A stretch of 64,000 nucleotides of DNA from Amphibalanus amphitrite (GCF_019059575.1 NW_024881692.1:682001-746000), one strand, 5' to 3'. Counted from the stretch's first letter, positions 46,901-61,900 are shown. The notes: generated by a model not told the origin, from the letters alone. Translations and numbers: made by a program.

Positions 46901-49900
46901 TATTTCAAGAAAGCATTTGGCTTTCTGTTTATTACCCTTGGAAGGTCGTGCATCCATAAAGGTGATTTGATTCGGGTCCGATTGGGGCACTACAACAGCC
47001 ATCTGCATGCGCCACAGTGAATTTGTGTGCAGTGTAATATCTATATTCATGAGCTTTTGCCATAATGAGTCGCTGTATTTGTGGCGATATTTTATACTTG
47101 AATAATCCCAACAATTCATTCCAATTCAACGTTAGGTTTGGTGCAACACGAATCGGTGAAATGTTTCGACGTAAACAGTTTTCGAGAGCAGCAATTATTT
47201 AGATTTTTTGTACGGTTCTAGTTAGTCTTAAATTTTATAAGGTCTCAACACTAAATTTGTACTTTTCAAAGTGTAAACACTTTTTTAACCTAAACATGTG
47301 TTGGGCGACCTCATGCTTTGAGATGTCACGAAGAGGCTATTTATTACTCTGTGGCAGATAATTTTTGCCAGCTGTCACCTGTGCTGTGTGCACGCCGCAC
47401 GGATACCATTTGACTCGGAGGCAGGACGTTAACCCTCGCCGGCCGAGGGGGGGAGGCGGGTGCCGCCCCCCCCCCATAGGGTTTTTTCGCGATAGCTCCG
47501 AACACGCTGGCGATAGAGAGCTGAAACTTGGCATACCTGACCTTTGATCCAAGCCGCATCTTTTGACACCAACCGCATTTTTTGGTCAGGTCAGGTCACT
47601 GACCTATGACGTCATAAGTGAACCTCTGCACGGTCTTCTGATGTCGCAACTTCGCAACGCCCTCACTGCCAGAGGAGATGTCACAGGGAAATGAAACTTG
47701 CAGGATCTAGTATTCATTATGAGTCTTACAACTTGTATATCTCGGATTTTTCCTAAAGGTCATATGAGGTCAGGTCATTTTCCTGACCTCACCATTATAA
47801 GTCAATGGGGAAAAATGAAAACTGCTATTCTGGCGCCGGGAACGATCTCCAACTATCTCAAGCACATAGAATCGTGATTTGATGCACTCCTTGCAAGGTT
47901 AGATGCGTCACTTTTGCAATGTTGACCTTCCGTGACGTCATTTATGACGTCATCAAGGTCATATTAGTTTTTCGTCAATAACTCCCGATCAAATCGAGCT
48001 AGCGAGTCGAGAAAGCCACCAATGGACTCAGGAAGACCTGCCGAATCGAATGATATGCGACATGACCACTTTCGACCAACTTCGTGACCTGGGGGTGCTG
48101 ACCTGACCTTGACCTGAGGTCAACACCCCAAGTTGACCTGACCCGAACAAAAAGTATATCATTCGACGCGCCTGAGCGAGGCGAACACGATGCTACCAAA
48201 ATCGCGGCTCTGCGGCCGTTTTTTGCGAAGTTATTCACCAAAAACTGAACCGTACCCTGGGGCACTTGACCTGACCTCAGAGGTCACCGGTTGACCTAGG
48301 ACCTTAAAATCGGGTACCAATCTCTGTGTCTTGTAACGGCGCACACGCTCGTTTTTTCTGCGACGCGCTAGCTCCACCAGGGGCGAAACGGCGAGGGGGG
48401 TCGTACCCGCCCCCCCTTCGGCCGGCGCGTATGTAGAAAGCCAATAGGCCCGGCGAGGGTTAAATTGCTGACCTGCAATGTGCCTGACGAACCCAGTATC
48501 GCGTGTGTACTGAAATTGAATTACTTTTGGCCTTCATGTATATCAAGCCTAATTTATAAAGTGATGCTGGGTCTTGGAAGGCCGCTTAGTCAATTCCGAA
48601 TTCGCTGTTTATTTTAAATTTTGTTTTGTAATGCAATTTGATAATCATGTTTTTTAGGAACATCGTGGTGCGTTCCGTAATCCCTGCGCATTTGATGTTT
48701 TCGCATCAGGGTTTCTCGTTCTGAAGAAGAAAGTCAAATCCTCATTACTTACTATTCGCTAGATTTGGCGTCATCTCCGATGTTTGATGTCCCTTTGGAC
48801 TGTTGAACTTCACCATCAGCTGCTCCTTTGTGACGTCACTTCGGCACCGGTACCAACAGCTGACAACAAAGCCGTCCGTAATTAGCTCGGTGACCGGACC
48901 TACGCCGTTCGGCGGCGAGACGCGCCCTGTCTGCTGGCATCGCTCCGAGATTAGACAGTGGCATCGATCCATTACATGTGGTTCTAAATTAATGGTCAGT
49001 GTAAGCGGCACCAGATAAGAAGAACCGGTGCCAGGGCCAGAAAGTTCTGGTTAGATTTAGTTCGGTAATCAAGCTGCAATCGAAACCGGGAATTTCGGAA
49101 TCCAAAATATCCATGCCAGGTGCATATTTTAGTCAGAAATGGGCTGGAATAGTTTTACCGGCACAGTTTATAGTTACCTGTACCACGGTTGTCTCATCTT
49201 TTATGCTTCGACTGTATTTACCTTTCAGCAGACCGCTACAAAGCGCGGGCTCCCTCGTTCTCCCTGCACCGCTGGGCTCTCTGGCCGGATAAGTGAGTGC
49301 CTGTTGCTCGGTTCTATTTACTCTGAGAGGAAGATCTTATCTCCGGTGGCGTGTATCCCGCTCTTGTTCGCCGTCGGCACAGATGGCGCGGTGCCGGAGT
49401 ACATCTGTCTGGGCTCACAGTTCGTCTTGACCGCCAGCCAACAATGCGCCCCCGGGCGATCCCATTGTCTGTGTGCGGGGATGGCGCCGGTGCCCCGGGC
49501 GCCCCGGACGGGCGCCAAGCTCGTGCGGCGCCCTCGGTATGCTACTGGCGCCCCGAGCGCGGGCAGTAGCTCGGCAGAAAGTTGCGGATCTTGGGGTCTC
49601 TTAGTTGGGTTGCGTTATCTCGGAACGGGACTCTTCCACAGTTTATGGAAGGACCCTACCACGTTTTTTTTTCTGCGCTCAGTGTTTATTTACGATGTAA
49701 TATCGCTTTTGCCGTAGGCTACAGCCTACAATATGCTTTCTCACGGTAAAATATCGTTCTTTCAGAGACCGAACGTCGATCAAAAGAGTCAGGAAATTCA
49801 GGAAATTTGTGATGAATTCCCTTATTGCCTCAGAGAAGAAAACTGAATTCTAAATTTAATGTCATTATTCATAACATTTTCAGAAGAAGTATTTGTTCTT

Positions 49901-52900
49901 AAATCTAGCCCGCATATCATGCAACCCTTTTTGATACCTAACTATTTTAACTGGGGAAATTGATTCATATCATGGCACGACCCCAATACAAACCAATGCA
50001 AATCCACACGCAACTTTGGTTTCCTGTGGGCAGTCATTTTTCTTGGTCCATTACTCCCATGGTTAATGTGCTTTTCATGAAATACGCCGCCATCAATCTT
50101 GGTGTGTCGCAGCTGAGGCGGCCTAAAGCAGGGGCCAAATCGCGGCGGTGGCAGCGGCGATTATAAATGTGGGGGTAACGGCTCGCAGCACGCCAGGCGC
50201 ACAGAACGCCGGCCGCATGACGTCAGGCACACACGCCAAGCGTACAAGGCGCCAGGCACACGTGTATAACACACTTTAAGCATACAAGACGCCAGTCTCT
50301 TAGCACACCAGCTGCGGCGTCTGTCCTTCCTTAGTTATATAATTTTCATCGGTCCTTGGATCCGATCTTGAGATGTTTTGGAAGTACGAGCGTTTTCCGC
50401 TTGAAGATAGGCGCCTCTAGAGAATAGTAAGATGTGAGCCTATTTCGTAGCTACTTTTCTTGGACATTTCGCGCAATGATCCTGCAATATGCTTCAGAAT
50501 AGTTCTAGCAGTTTTTCTGCCTGTACGGAATGATTGAATACATGCGAGAGATACGTGACGGGATTTTCGGGCTTTTCAAATATTTGAGAATGTATGTTCG
50601 CATAACGATTAACATTGTTCTATTATTTTTTGACCAAGTCGCCACATCGTGCCCAATGTGTTGTCTTTTGTCTGTCATGGTTTGTGGAGGCATATGCTAC
50701 TGTAGAATGCATGTCTACCTGTCCAACAAACGTCGCCCATGTCTTTTTCTTAACACGTCAAACATAAAATGTAAAACTTAAAAAGTTGCCACGGTTTATT
50801 GTTATTGTGTGTCCCTGCTAGGAACTTAGATGCTTGTAACTGATACCTGGTGAGCAGAATATTGGAATTTGGAAATGTGTTTGGGCTTTATGACCTCCAC
50901 CAGTCAATTATGCAATGCATATATGCAAACCCTCTGTCATAACATGCATATCCAGCACGGAAATTTTCGATACGTAAATCAGCGTATAATGCTTTTTTAA
51001 TCATGTGATCGTCCCACCGATTTTGCCACACAAAAATATGTTTATGGTCCGCCTCTGGCTCATTTGTTGTGCGTTTGTTTTTGCGGCCCTTTTCGGTGGC
51101 GGCTGATTTCCTGAGGTGCTCCGGGTGACAGCCAGCCATTTTTATCGGACCGATTATGCTCACCCGCTGGAAGGTGCATTGATCGTCTCGAAATTGCCGT
51201 AATTGATATAAAGGCAGTCTGTGCAACATTCCATTACTGAAATAAGTGTCTGCCCATAAAAGAAAAACTGGTAATTGGCCGGTGGTTTCTAACTATAACG
51301 TCAATCAAGTTACGTGTTTTATCTTTGTTTTTCGATTTTAGTGTGACGTGTTTTCTTGGACGTTCGTTTGTTTTGCGCCGCCCTAAGTCGTTGTCTACCT
51401 TCGTTTCAGGCTTGGCACTGGCCTCGGCAGCTGGAGTCCGGTACCCTGCAATGTACGCGTGAGTGTGTGGTTTTTACTAGTCGTTTCACCCTGTTTCACT
51501 ACACAGTGCACCATGCGGATGCCCGTGACAACCACTGCAACTGTCACCACTAAAGACTAAAGGCACATTTGAATAAAATTAGCAAAATTTACCCGATTTA
51601 CCGAAACTTTGCCGAGCCATCGATTCCTTGTTATTAATTCAAATGTTACATGTGAATGGAAGGCACGCTCCATTCATGTAAGAGGTTACATATCTGGAGA
51701 TTAAAAGGAATACTAAATTACAAGGCTTGAAACTCGGATCTCGGAATTGGATTCCGAAAGTTTGAAATTTATTATTTACTTTTTAGGATATTGCTCTTTC
51801 TATTTTTAGCTGTCCTCAAAATAGCGTTTAAATTATTCCAGAAATACCAACTTTTGTGGATATTAAAACAAGGGACGCACGATTTGGTAACTCCATTGCA
51901 AGACGAACAAAAGGCTCGATTATCTTCTCCATCAAAAATATTAATTCATGTCAAGTTGTGGCAGTCCTGGAGCTTGGCTCACCTCCTCCATGTGTACTAA
52001 TGGTGATATTTTCAACCGGGGAGTTAAAACCTGAATGAGGAGCTAAGCTACCCATTTCTTACCATCACCATTCCAGCTACCCACTGAAAAGTTGTTTGAA
52101 CCCCAAAATATATTCATTGATGAATAGAACGGGGTTCTACCCTCCCCCCACGAATAAAACCACCCCCACCCACGAACAGTGCCGTCCCCCTCCCCCCCCC
52201 CGCCTTGTCCGCTCAGCTGGCACCGCGGTGGTCTCTTCGGCCGTGTGGTGGCGTGATTTCGCTGTGTGCCGTGCCAATTAGTCTGCTCGATGGCGTGTCG
52301 GTTTTTGTGTTTGGCTTTTCGTTTGCTGTGTTGACTTGGTGGCACGTCTGGGACGGTTTCACTCACTAATGCACAGCAGGCTGAAGTTTGAGTGTTGTAG
52401 TGTAGGACTGTCTTAGTTACTGATGCACAGATACCGCAAGTTTGGGTGTTATTGTATGGTGTTTACGAATCCGGCGACTTAGGCAAGGAAACTTTCTGCC
52501 AGTGTACGACTTCGTGTCGAAATTCCCGCGAGTTTAGCTGTCAGAGTTGTTACCTACGTAAACTTTTATCACCCCTTTCCTCCCTCCTTCCTTCATTTCC
52601 TTTACGCTCCCTTCCCTTCGCTTACTCTACTCTCCATCGTGTTTGCATTATGGCATATGCCATTGCGTATCGCGGACACAAATTGTCTCGGTCAGAGCCC
52701 AGTGGACCACTCAACAGACTCCTGTTGATAAATATTGCGAGAGATTGGAAGAGTTCAGGGATCATCGGGAATTTCTAGAGATCTCTTGTCGACACAACAT
52801 TCACTAATGTTTGAAAGATTGCTTTTATCATTCGGCCATGAAACCGGATCACATCTCTATTTACCCCTCATCCTCAGACTTCATACCACCTCTCCACGCA

Positions 52901-55900
52901 TTACACGCCGTACCGTAGCTCGATCGCTCGCTCCCCACATCGGCCCACACCGGCCGGCCCGCGCTCCGCGCCCGCCTCCTTTCGCCACCGCCGCCTGCGA
53001 TCGACGTTGACGCTCCATCGTCGCGGTCGATGCGGCGCCCCGGGGGACTGGCAGGTCGTTCCATACGACGGGCGGTGGATTTGGACGGTGGGTGGGTGAC
53101 GTTTTTGGCGGAAGGCGCTGACCTGTCGGTGACGGAGTGGGTGGAAGGGGTAGGGACGGCGATGGATGTTGTGCGTGAGGGTGTCGTTGCGGCAATGAGA
53201 CAGAAACTAGCTGATGCTTTGTGGAGATCTGAGACAGAGAGTATCCAATTAGGCATGAAACGACGAGAAGTGGCTGATCATGAAAAGGCAGCGCGTAGGC
53301 GGGTAACCGTGACACTGCCGTTGTGCACAGAAAATTGTTCCTGCGCTGCAGTGGTGACCATGTGCCATCTTATGTTGGGCAATTCTCGCATGGAGCTAAA
53401 CATTTCTGAGGTCAATTATTAGGACGAAACTGGGAGAAATTAAGAATCAATATATTGCACGGTAAATCGGCCCGTGCTGATCATCATTCGAAAAGTCAAT
53501 GAAGATCAGTTGTTTTCTTGAAACCGATCAACTGATAAGATTCTCTCCTCAGCGAAGCTCGGTCGTTTTTGTGTCCATTCTCTAGGGCCTTGGTCCACTC
53601 CGCTTGCAAACACTGTTGCCACCTGTGCTGTCCTGATTCCTACGGGCCACCGCGGCCCATACCACCGGCCCGGACGACCCTACCCGGCCTGGTGGCCTCG
53701 GCTGACATCACCTGGGCGAATGTAATCGATCCAGACGCCCGCTCAGCGTCACTTATTCGCAGTAGGCGCCGGCCGGCCACAACAATGAACACTCTGACAG
53801 CGGCACTACTGCTGGTGGAGCGGGGTTGCGCGAGCAGACTGCGGCCACCCGCAGCGAACGTGGGATTGCGTTGTGATTGTGATCGCTGGAGGAAATGCTT
53901 TAGAAAAATAAAGAGATGTCATTGCTTGACTGGTCCAGCGGATAAATGTATGTTCAATAGTTCTGTGATATTGACAGCACATTTCTTGGAGATATTAACA
54001 TGAGACTTGAAACTGATATGTGCAGGTTACCCATTTAGTCGCTGCCTCGCGATACCTGTTTTGGCGTATTCGACCTTTTTTGCCACTTCGCGCGACCTGG
54101 CCTGTCGACGGGAGTTTAAAATACAATGATTGAACGCTTCCAGGCGGCATAGAAAATAACCGCTGAGAGACATTGGAAGGGCCTCCTGATCTTTCGAGCG
54201 GTAAAGATAGATGATAAGGTGTCCTCTTCGTTTTTCACTATCCGATAAAAACAGCAAGGAGTGATAACGCACTCCGTACACTGTCCAGCAGGGCGTAACT
54301 TTGTAAAAGCACAACTGCAGTATATCGAAGGGGATTTAAATGTCACTCTTAAATTTACCTAACCTGAAATCACCAAGTTGTTGCCGAAGCTCCAAAGTGG
54401 CCATGCGGTTGCAGCGGCAGAAAGCCTTGCAACTTTGCATCGATTTTCAACGTGCGCAGTTGTACAGTGCGCAGTTGGAGGTGGAGGTTAATTTTAATCG
54501 TGAAATACCAGAGTGGCGATAACTTGATTCGGATTATGTAGTCTCCAAACCACCACAGTCGCTGAAAATCTACCAAGATTGGCATGGGTAGGTAGTTATC
54601 GGCATTCAGCAGTCCTTTAACCCTCGCCCGTAAACGGCGATCTGCCACCTTCGCCCATGCAGGGGGGGGGGGTTGGTGCGACCCCCCCCCCCTTGGCGTT
54701 TGAAAACGGAGCGTCGTAGAGCTTAGCGGAAAAGACCAACGGATTTCTCTCGCCGAGATCTCGCGATTGGTGGTATATTTTTTGGTCCTAGGTCAACATT
54801 TGACCTACTTTTGACCGGTCAAAGGTCAAATTTTCGGAAAAATAGACTTTTTTCAAATTTCCGCGGCGATTGCGGCAAAACGGTGGGAGATATCGACTTG
54901 AAACCTTCACTATCGTGTTCCTTGATCAATTCTCTATCGTTTGGTATGTATTTCGTTTCCCTAGCTCTAAAAATGGCGCGTTGGGAGCGCCGGAAGTCGG
55001 CAAGGTCACAGTCGGCGGCAGAAATTCGAAAAATCAAAATTTAAATTTTTGAAATCTGATTGTATTTTTGGATTTGAGAGGTCCATTTGCTCCCTATAGA
55101 AGCTAATATTGCTGCATATTCCCATTGAGGTGACAAGAATTAGCAAAATAGTGGTTCGGGCGCTTTTCAAAAATAGTACCGGACGCTGTTCCTCTTGTGA
55201 CGTCATAGCTCCGTGACCTGACCTGACCCGGTCAAGTTTCTTATACCATATGATAGCCAATACTTGCCCCAACATGCATGGGAAGTTTCATCACGATCCA
55301 TCAACCGATGTCCGTACCACCGGCAGGAAACCTCGGGCGTTGGCACTCAGTTTGTGAAAATCCGGCCGGAGGCTGTTCCCTTTGTGACGTCATAACTCCG
55401 TGACCTGACATGACCCGGTCAAATTTTTTTTATCAAAAGATGCGCAAGGTTTGCCCCATAAGGTACCCAAAATTTGGCGGCGCTGCGCGCCGCCGTTTTT
55501 GCACTATTTCCGAAAAACCTCAGGGGGGGGGGGCTGCACCAACCCCCCCCCCCTACATGGGCGAGGGTTAAAATTCATGCAGCACTCCCGTTAATGATTC
55601 CCATATACTTACACCAGCCTGCGAGGGGAGCCATTGTACTCACCCCAGCCCCCTACCCATGGCACGTGCCACATGGGGTCACTATCCAGCCCCTTTGCAA
55701 TGAACACGCAGTGCAGTGCGTCTAAGCGCCTTTCGTTTCCGCTTTACGTGAATGAGTGCCGGTTGGGCAGTGCGCTCTGGCTGGGAGGAAAGGAGACCAA
55801 CTCACGCACTGGTGGAGGCACTGCGCCCAGTCACGCGCTGTTCTCACCCCGGAGAATATTGGTCACGGGCCGGTGGTCATGAATTTTCGGAAATTGATCG

Positions 55901-58900
55901 GATGTCACCTGGCGTACGTAGCTCCCTGATGTACACTATGGAGAGATATGTAAAACAGTAACGTGTCGTAGGAGGAGAGAGATGTACCTATTGATAAGAG
56001 ACCAGCTAGTAGAGTATTCGATTGGTGCGTTGGGTCAACTTTTACCTATGGTTAGCTATAGGTAGTCGCTCTGCCTTAGTCTGTCATGACGGCTCTCCAC
56101 TCTCCACTCACCATCTACCCAGCACCGCGTGACAGTACTCTCTGTATTCTGCCCGGGCTCCGAACCACCTGGCCCGGCATCACAAACGATTCGTAAACGG
56201 GGCAGGTGGTAGCTGCCGTCGGGCGCCGGGCGCGGGCGGCTGGGACGGGGGCGGCCCACGCTCCGCTGGGCCTGGCTCGTGTCGTGCTGGCCCGCTGGTC
56301 CCCGCTCGTGCTGGTCCGGGCTCATTCACGATGCTGCTTACTTGAAGACTGGATATGGATTGTTGACTTGTTTACGCTGCTGGTCACGTAGGTGAAGCTG
56401 TGAATAGTGAATAGTCCAGTGTCTATCCATATTTTTACACTTCACATGTTGCTTTAACGCTGACCTGCTGATGTACGGAATTCGCTGACATCAGTAAATC
56501 ATTAATCTGACGCCATGTCTAGCCGGTGCCAGTACCGGCAAGCCATCGGTCTGATGACGTAACCATGAGGTTTTCGGAGGCAGCACTGCTGGCACATGAC
56601 AGGAGCTAAATTGATGTGAAACTCTTGGTACTCATTCATTTAGCGGGATCACTTTCATAGGTTGAGTGTCGACGTTCCTACTTCTTATCAGAATACTTCG
56701 ATTTACATGCCTTCATTCTGCAGCCATGTCAATATTGGGGAACATTTTTAAAGCTTCAAAGCAAATCGATGTAACACCACCACCTTGGTTGAGGCACCCT
56801 CACGTTTACGGTTTCTTCAGTAGCTGCATCGGGTTACCACATTACCCTTGTCCAGTTCCAAGCATCACAAGGACACGTGCTTTCTTAAACACATTTAGAA
56901 CGCGGTACTTTTATCAAGCTTAAAGTGCTTAGGTGTGTCCTTGGTAATTAAATGTGCGAGTATGAGACCAGAAATAATGTGGGAACGCTTTAAGCCGTAC
57001 TCACAAGCGGACTCAGCCGGCTTTGCCAGCAAACTAATTCACAAACAATTAAAACCCTTTAAACGCTGCTCCAGAATCGCGTCTCTATTTGCAATTAATA
57101 AGCCCTCTGTGGATATAGCGTTATTAAGAGAAGCTCAGCTGGTGTTTTCGTTGCCGTTGATCCACTGTCTCATCAATAATTCACTCTTCAAACTGGCAGT
57201 GAGTTAAAACCAGGGCGGCACGCAGCATGGGTGCCGGCATTCAACAGCAGACGTTAGACGCGACCCCTGTCGCGAGTGATGGTGCTGTTGACTAAGTTAT
57301 CTGCCTCATATAATGTAAAAGGGGTAACTAAAAAATGCGCTTCTGGCGTCTACAGTTCTCCGGCGCTGATTCCTAGCTGATAAAGCTCTCTGTTCGTGTG
57401 AAAGTCTCCGCGATCGCCGTAGGAGACTTCGATGCGGCAGCGCCGGAGGTTTGCCTGCGTGGGTAGGCTGACCCGCCGAGCAGCTGAGTCGTGCGGCACA
57501 GTATGCCCTGGAACTGGCAGGCGTCGCTCACCGCCGCCGCCGCGCCGCCCGCCTTGGACACAGGGGAGCGCCTCAGCAGCAAATAACCCATTTCTCTTGG
57601 CTTCTGCGGGCGCACGCAAGTTGATTAGTGATTCTCGTTTATTATCGGGGGAGAAGGCCCTCGGGTGGGGTGGACGATGACAGTAGAGCTGTTGTTTTCC
57701 ACTTGAGGGAGCACGCCGCAGATATATTAATATCCTGTGCCATGACGGATTAGCCCCTTCGCTGCCACCGCTTCCACGTGCCGGCATCGCAGAGCGATTA
57801 TTTTTGGCTTAGTCCTAGCTAATGAATACTAAGGCAATTGATTTCATTAATGATCTTTTTGCGATTATCCTAGGAAACAGAAGACAATTTTTTGCCTTTG
57901 ACTGGTAGCGTTTAGTGTAAGCCGCAGTTGATGCTCAGATCAGTTAGAAGTGGCCCGGGGCTGTGATACGGGGTCCGGCCGTTCAGTGTGAGGTGCACAG
58001 GCAGGGAGGGTGCCAGCGACGGGCCCAGTGTCCGCCCGGTGGCCGTCCCGCTGCTTCATAATGCATACAGCCATCGATCGAGCGGCTGGATTATTGAACT
58101 GGGATCATGGGAGAGCGGGGAGAGTGCCGACGGGAGGGGAGGGGAGGGCGGGACCGGATGGGACGCGGCGGGATGGGACAGGATAGGACGACAGGATGGG
58201 ACGACAAGATAGGACGACAGGATGGGACGGGATGTAACGGAACGTTACAGGTCAGGACTTGACGCGAACTATGGCGAAAATGGGGATCCCCAAAGAAAGT
58301 AGACTTCAGAATGTTTATCATTGCGAGATTTGGTAAGCAACTGCACAATGGAATGATTATGAAGCTGGTTCAGACCAATGAAAAGATACATTGTCACGGA
58401 AACCAATGTCTAGTGTTTGATCGTAAACAAACAAAATTGTTTATGTGCACGAAAATGAACGATGTAACGGCAAGTAACTGTTAATGGTCGACCTAGCACC
58501 TTTCGTCACATTTGGCCTGTAAAATACTCTGTGTTTCTTTGTTGGTAAGCATTTCGTAAGCATTTCGTTAAACGGTATGGCGTAGCAATTTCTAAAGTAC
58601 ATTTCTAAATTAAATACCGTTTCAAGCTTGCTGCCTTATTAATGAATAATTAAGTTTGCCAACAGATTATGGTTCAAATTAGGTGCCATAATAGCTGTAA
58701 AGCTAGCTTTGGTTTAAAAATTACAAAACTAAAAGCTGTCTATAAAGCGTTCCCAGTAACGTTTTCTAGAATAAACATTTGGAAGATTATCTTGTATTTG
58801 GTGCTAACTTAATAATAGCAAGATGCTACTAATGCCCACCAATTGCTAAGCTATTGGCCTCGTGATCATTGGCCGATTGCCCCCACATGGTGCCACGCTT

Positions 58901-61900
58901 TTGGCTGACGTCTGTTATGTCGTTTTTTATGTGGACCATTCGGTCCGTACCCTGCTGTCAAGCATTAGTACGGCGTCGCAACGTTGCGGGTAATAGCCGG
59001 TCGGCCAGTAAGTGGCCCCGTGTAGCTGCAACCCGTGCCCTGCTGCAAGATTGATGGCTGGTCATGGTCGTTTGTTCGTGTGACGCCAGACGGCAGCATT
59101 AAACCCACGTCGGTCGGAGGTGGCTTTGGACCGGACTGAATGCCCCGCTACTGTACATTGAGGTCATGCGTTGTTGGCGACAAACCAAGCAGTGAAAGCT
59201 TCTTTTTACCTGCCGTAATATTAAGCCTTTGCTTGTTTTAACCTGTAGAGCCTTGGTTTTAACTCCCTTTCAGTTGACAACTGTCATTCCCTTTCAGTTT
59301 TGTCACTTGGTGTGTCGCTAGTGAAGCCGCCGGAAAAAGAATACTTCGTCCGGCAGCATATCAAAAACTATTTTTGGTATTGTATGAATGAAGCGATCAT
59401 CGATTACATGAAAACCTTCAAAACAAACTTCCGGAAAATCTGTGTAAACGGTCACGCGCTCGCCTACATCCGTGCAATGTGGGCCATGGCGTCCTCGGCT
59501 CCAGCTGAGCCGGACCATTGCATGTGGCACGGCACCGGTTCTGTTTGCGCTCATGTTGCCATGGCTAAATCACCGCTGCCCAGTGCCGGCCGGCAGTATG
59601 TATTCGTTTTCCGAGCCCCCGCCCCGCCTCGTCCCCGCAGCGATTGCGGCTGTCTGGCCGCGCCAAAGCAGCCATTGAAATGGTACCCACAAATGACTGA
59701 ATGGGTACAAATGGCAGTGCCGTCGCCGGGCGCGCTGTCCGTCACTCATTGGACAACAATAGAAGACAGCCATTTGCTGGCCGAGGCCTCCGACCCAGCG
59801 ACCTGGCGGTCTACCTCCGAGCTGTACTGCCCTAAACGCAGCCGGCCCGCTGCAGGGCCGAATTTCGCCGCACTCTGTGCAGTGGTGGGCCATTGCTGGT
59901 GTGATTTTGCAGGTCGGTTTCCTGGCCGCGGGTCCGATCGACCGCATGGAAATGCCCCCGGGGTCGAGGGGCGGGAATGGTCGCTGCACAGCGCGGGTCG
60001 TGTCCCGCCGGCAGTCCCTGGCAGTGAGGAGCGATTGTATAACACGCTCCGACTGACTGGACCGAGTGGCCGCACTGTAATTTTAAGTCAACACGTGAAA
60101 TTGGTAAAGCCCGGCTGACATGCGATGCGGAGTCGTAAATGTTGTGGCTGCTGAAAATTTGATTTTGTTTGCGGTGGCCAAGAGAGCTTAAGGCAATTGA
60201 AGTCAACTGCTATTGTTGAGCAAAGCACAGCGCGAATCAAAACCACATGTTATATATTGTAGCTAAAAAAAAAAACGTCCCAGCCATTGATGCATACCTT
60301 AACTTTGACAGAGCGCTCCTGATCTCACAACTGCTCGCTTCTTATGCGTTTGGGATGGCGCATGGCACGAAGTGTTCGATTGCAGAATGCAGGCTTAGCT
60401 AGAAGGGCTGGAATAGCTATCCCTGTATTTCTACCTGCCTTCCGGGGCTCCTCGACTCCAGTGATTGACCTGCAGTGATCACCTCCATCCCTATGGATAA
60501 ATAACGTTCCTGTCTTCGTTCAGCGGCTGGCTCCCACGAAAGGGAGGGCTGAGTGGGGAGGGGAGGGAGAGGATGCCCACGGGCCGACACGCCAAGCCCC
60601 GCCCACAAGCTAGCGCCCCAGGGGTAGCTCGTTCATGATTCAGAGGCTGTAGCGGTGTATTGGGGCATTAGTGACCCGCTGGCTGACGTTTATTTATTGA
60701 TAAGGTGGATCATTGGGTGGTGGTCATTGTGCGACGATCACGGCGAGGTGGTGCGCCATGAGTGGCGCATGTGCGCCTTCATTTGTCGCGCCAGCCGTCA
60801 GCGACGAATAGCGGCTGCGAAAATGTTGGTATCGGGAATGCCAGGATATTTAGTGCTCGGGTTTTCATGCTTACCTGATTGAATTTCAGTTCTGTGATTT
60901 TGTCGTATGACGCAGGAGAAACCAAAAGCCAAAAAAGAGTCGCTTTGTGACCAGTTTTATGGGATTTTTACTCGTTCAATCGTTAACTTGATTTGGACCA
61001 TAAAACCAGCATTGTCTGCTAATAACCTAAAACAGCGACCATCATTTAACATACAATAGCCCATTTCTACCCAGGTCTCTGGCAATATTCTACACATACC
61101 AGTCCACAGAATCGACCCGACATCCGTCGTCCTGCCGCGGCCCGTCACGCCCCTTAGCGGCACTATAGAGCCGCGCAGCTGGCTGTTCGGACTGCGTTCA
61201 GCGCACAGTAATCACAGCTTATGGCGGCAATAGACGGCGCCGAGTTAGGCTCAGTACCCCGCAGGGTGTTTGGATCGAACTGCTGAGGGGGAGGGCGGGG
61301 GGGGGGGGACGGGCGCAATGGACATATTTTGGACAGTGGGCCACAGTGGACTTGGAACGTCTTTGGACGTTGGACGCCTGGACGTCTTTGGACGTTGGAC
61401 TGTCTTTTGACTTTGGACTTCTATGGAAGTTGGGCTTCTTTGGACCTTGGGCGTCTATGGCAGTTAGATGTTTTGGGCGTCTTTGAACTTAAGCTTCTTT
61501 GGCATATTTAGACATGCTGCGGACGATTGACCACTGTGTATCGAGTAGGCGGCCATATACGAATTATTTTTATCATGCCAAGCTGAACATTCTGGATAAA
61601 GACCGATTTTGTGATAATTATACAGTCGCCTGATCTCCCGATTACATGCATTGCCAATGCACGTACGTTGGCGGCTGCAGCCACGGCCGCGGACCGACAG
61701 TCTACACACAGGGACCGGAAGTTGCTCGTTTCCGCCAGAGAGATGGGCGGCGCGATTGTCACAGCTCTGGTACCGGCGGCGGGGATGTCACATTTTTCAA
61801 CTCGCTGTTCTCTGTGCAGCGACAAGTTATGTATCTGTGTCAGAGTTCTATCGTTGACGTATTTACCCGTCCTCTCTTCATTCCTTCTTACATTACATGT

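Noticed and set aside
49139-49717. 192-codon plus-strand frame in RBM intron 2
   Set aside because: No recognised motif, and composition shifts with the underlying GC. It carries no signal for the missing RBM residues, which the micro-exon supplies.
51800-51809. CTATTTTTAG, a perfect MEF2 consensus in RBM intron 3
   Set aside because: Several such matches are expected by chance in 64 kb; no cluster supports it.
52861-53315. 131- and 144-codon minus frames
   Set aside because: They overlap each other and a plus frame in GC-rich DNA, with no motif.
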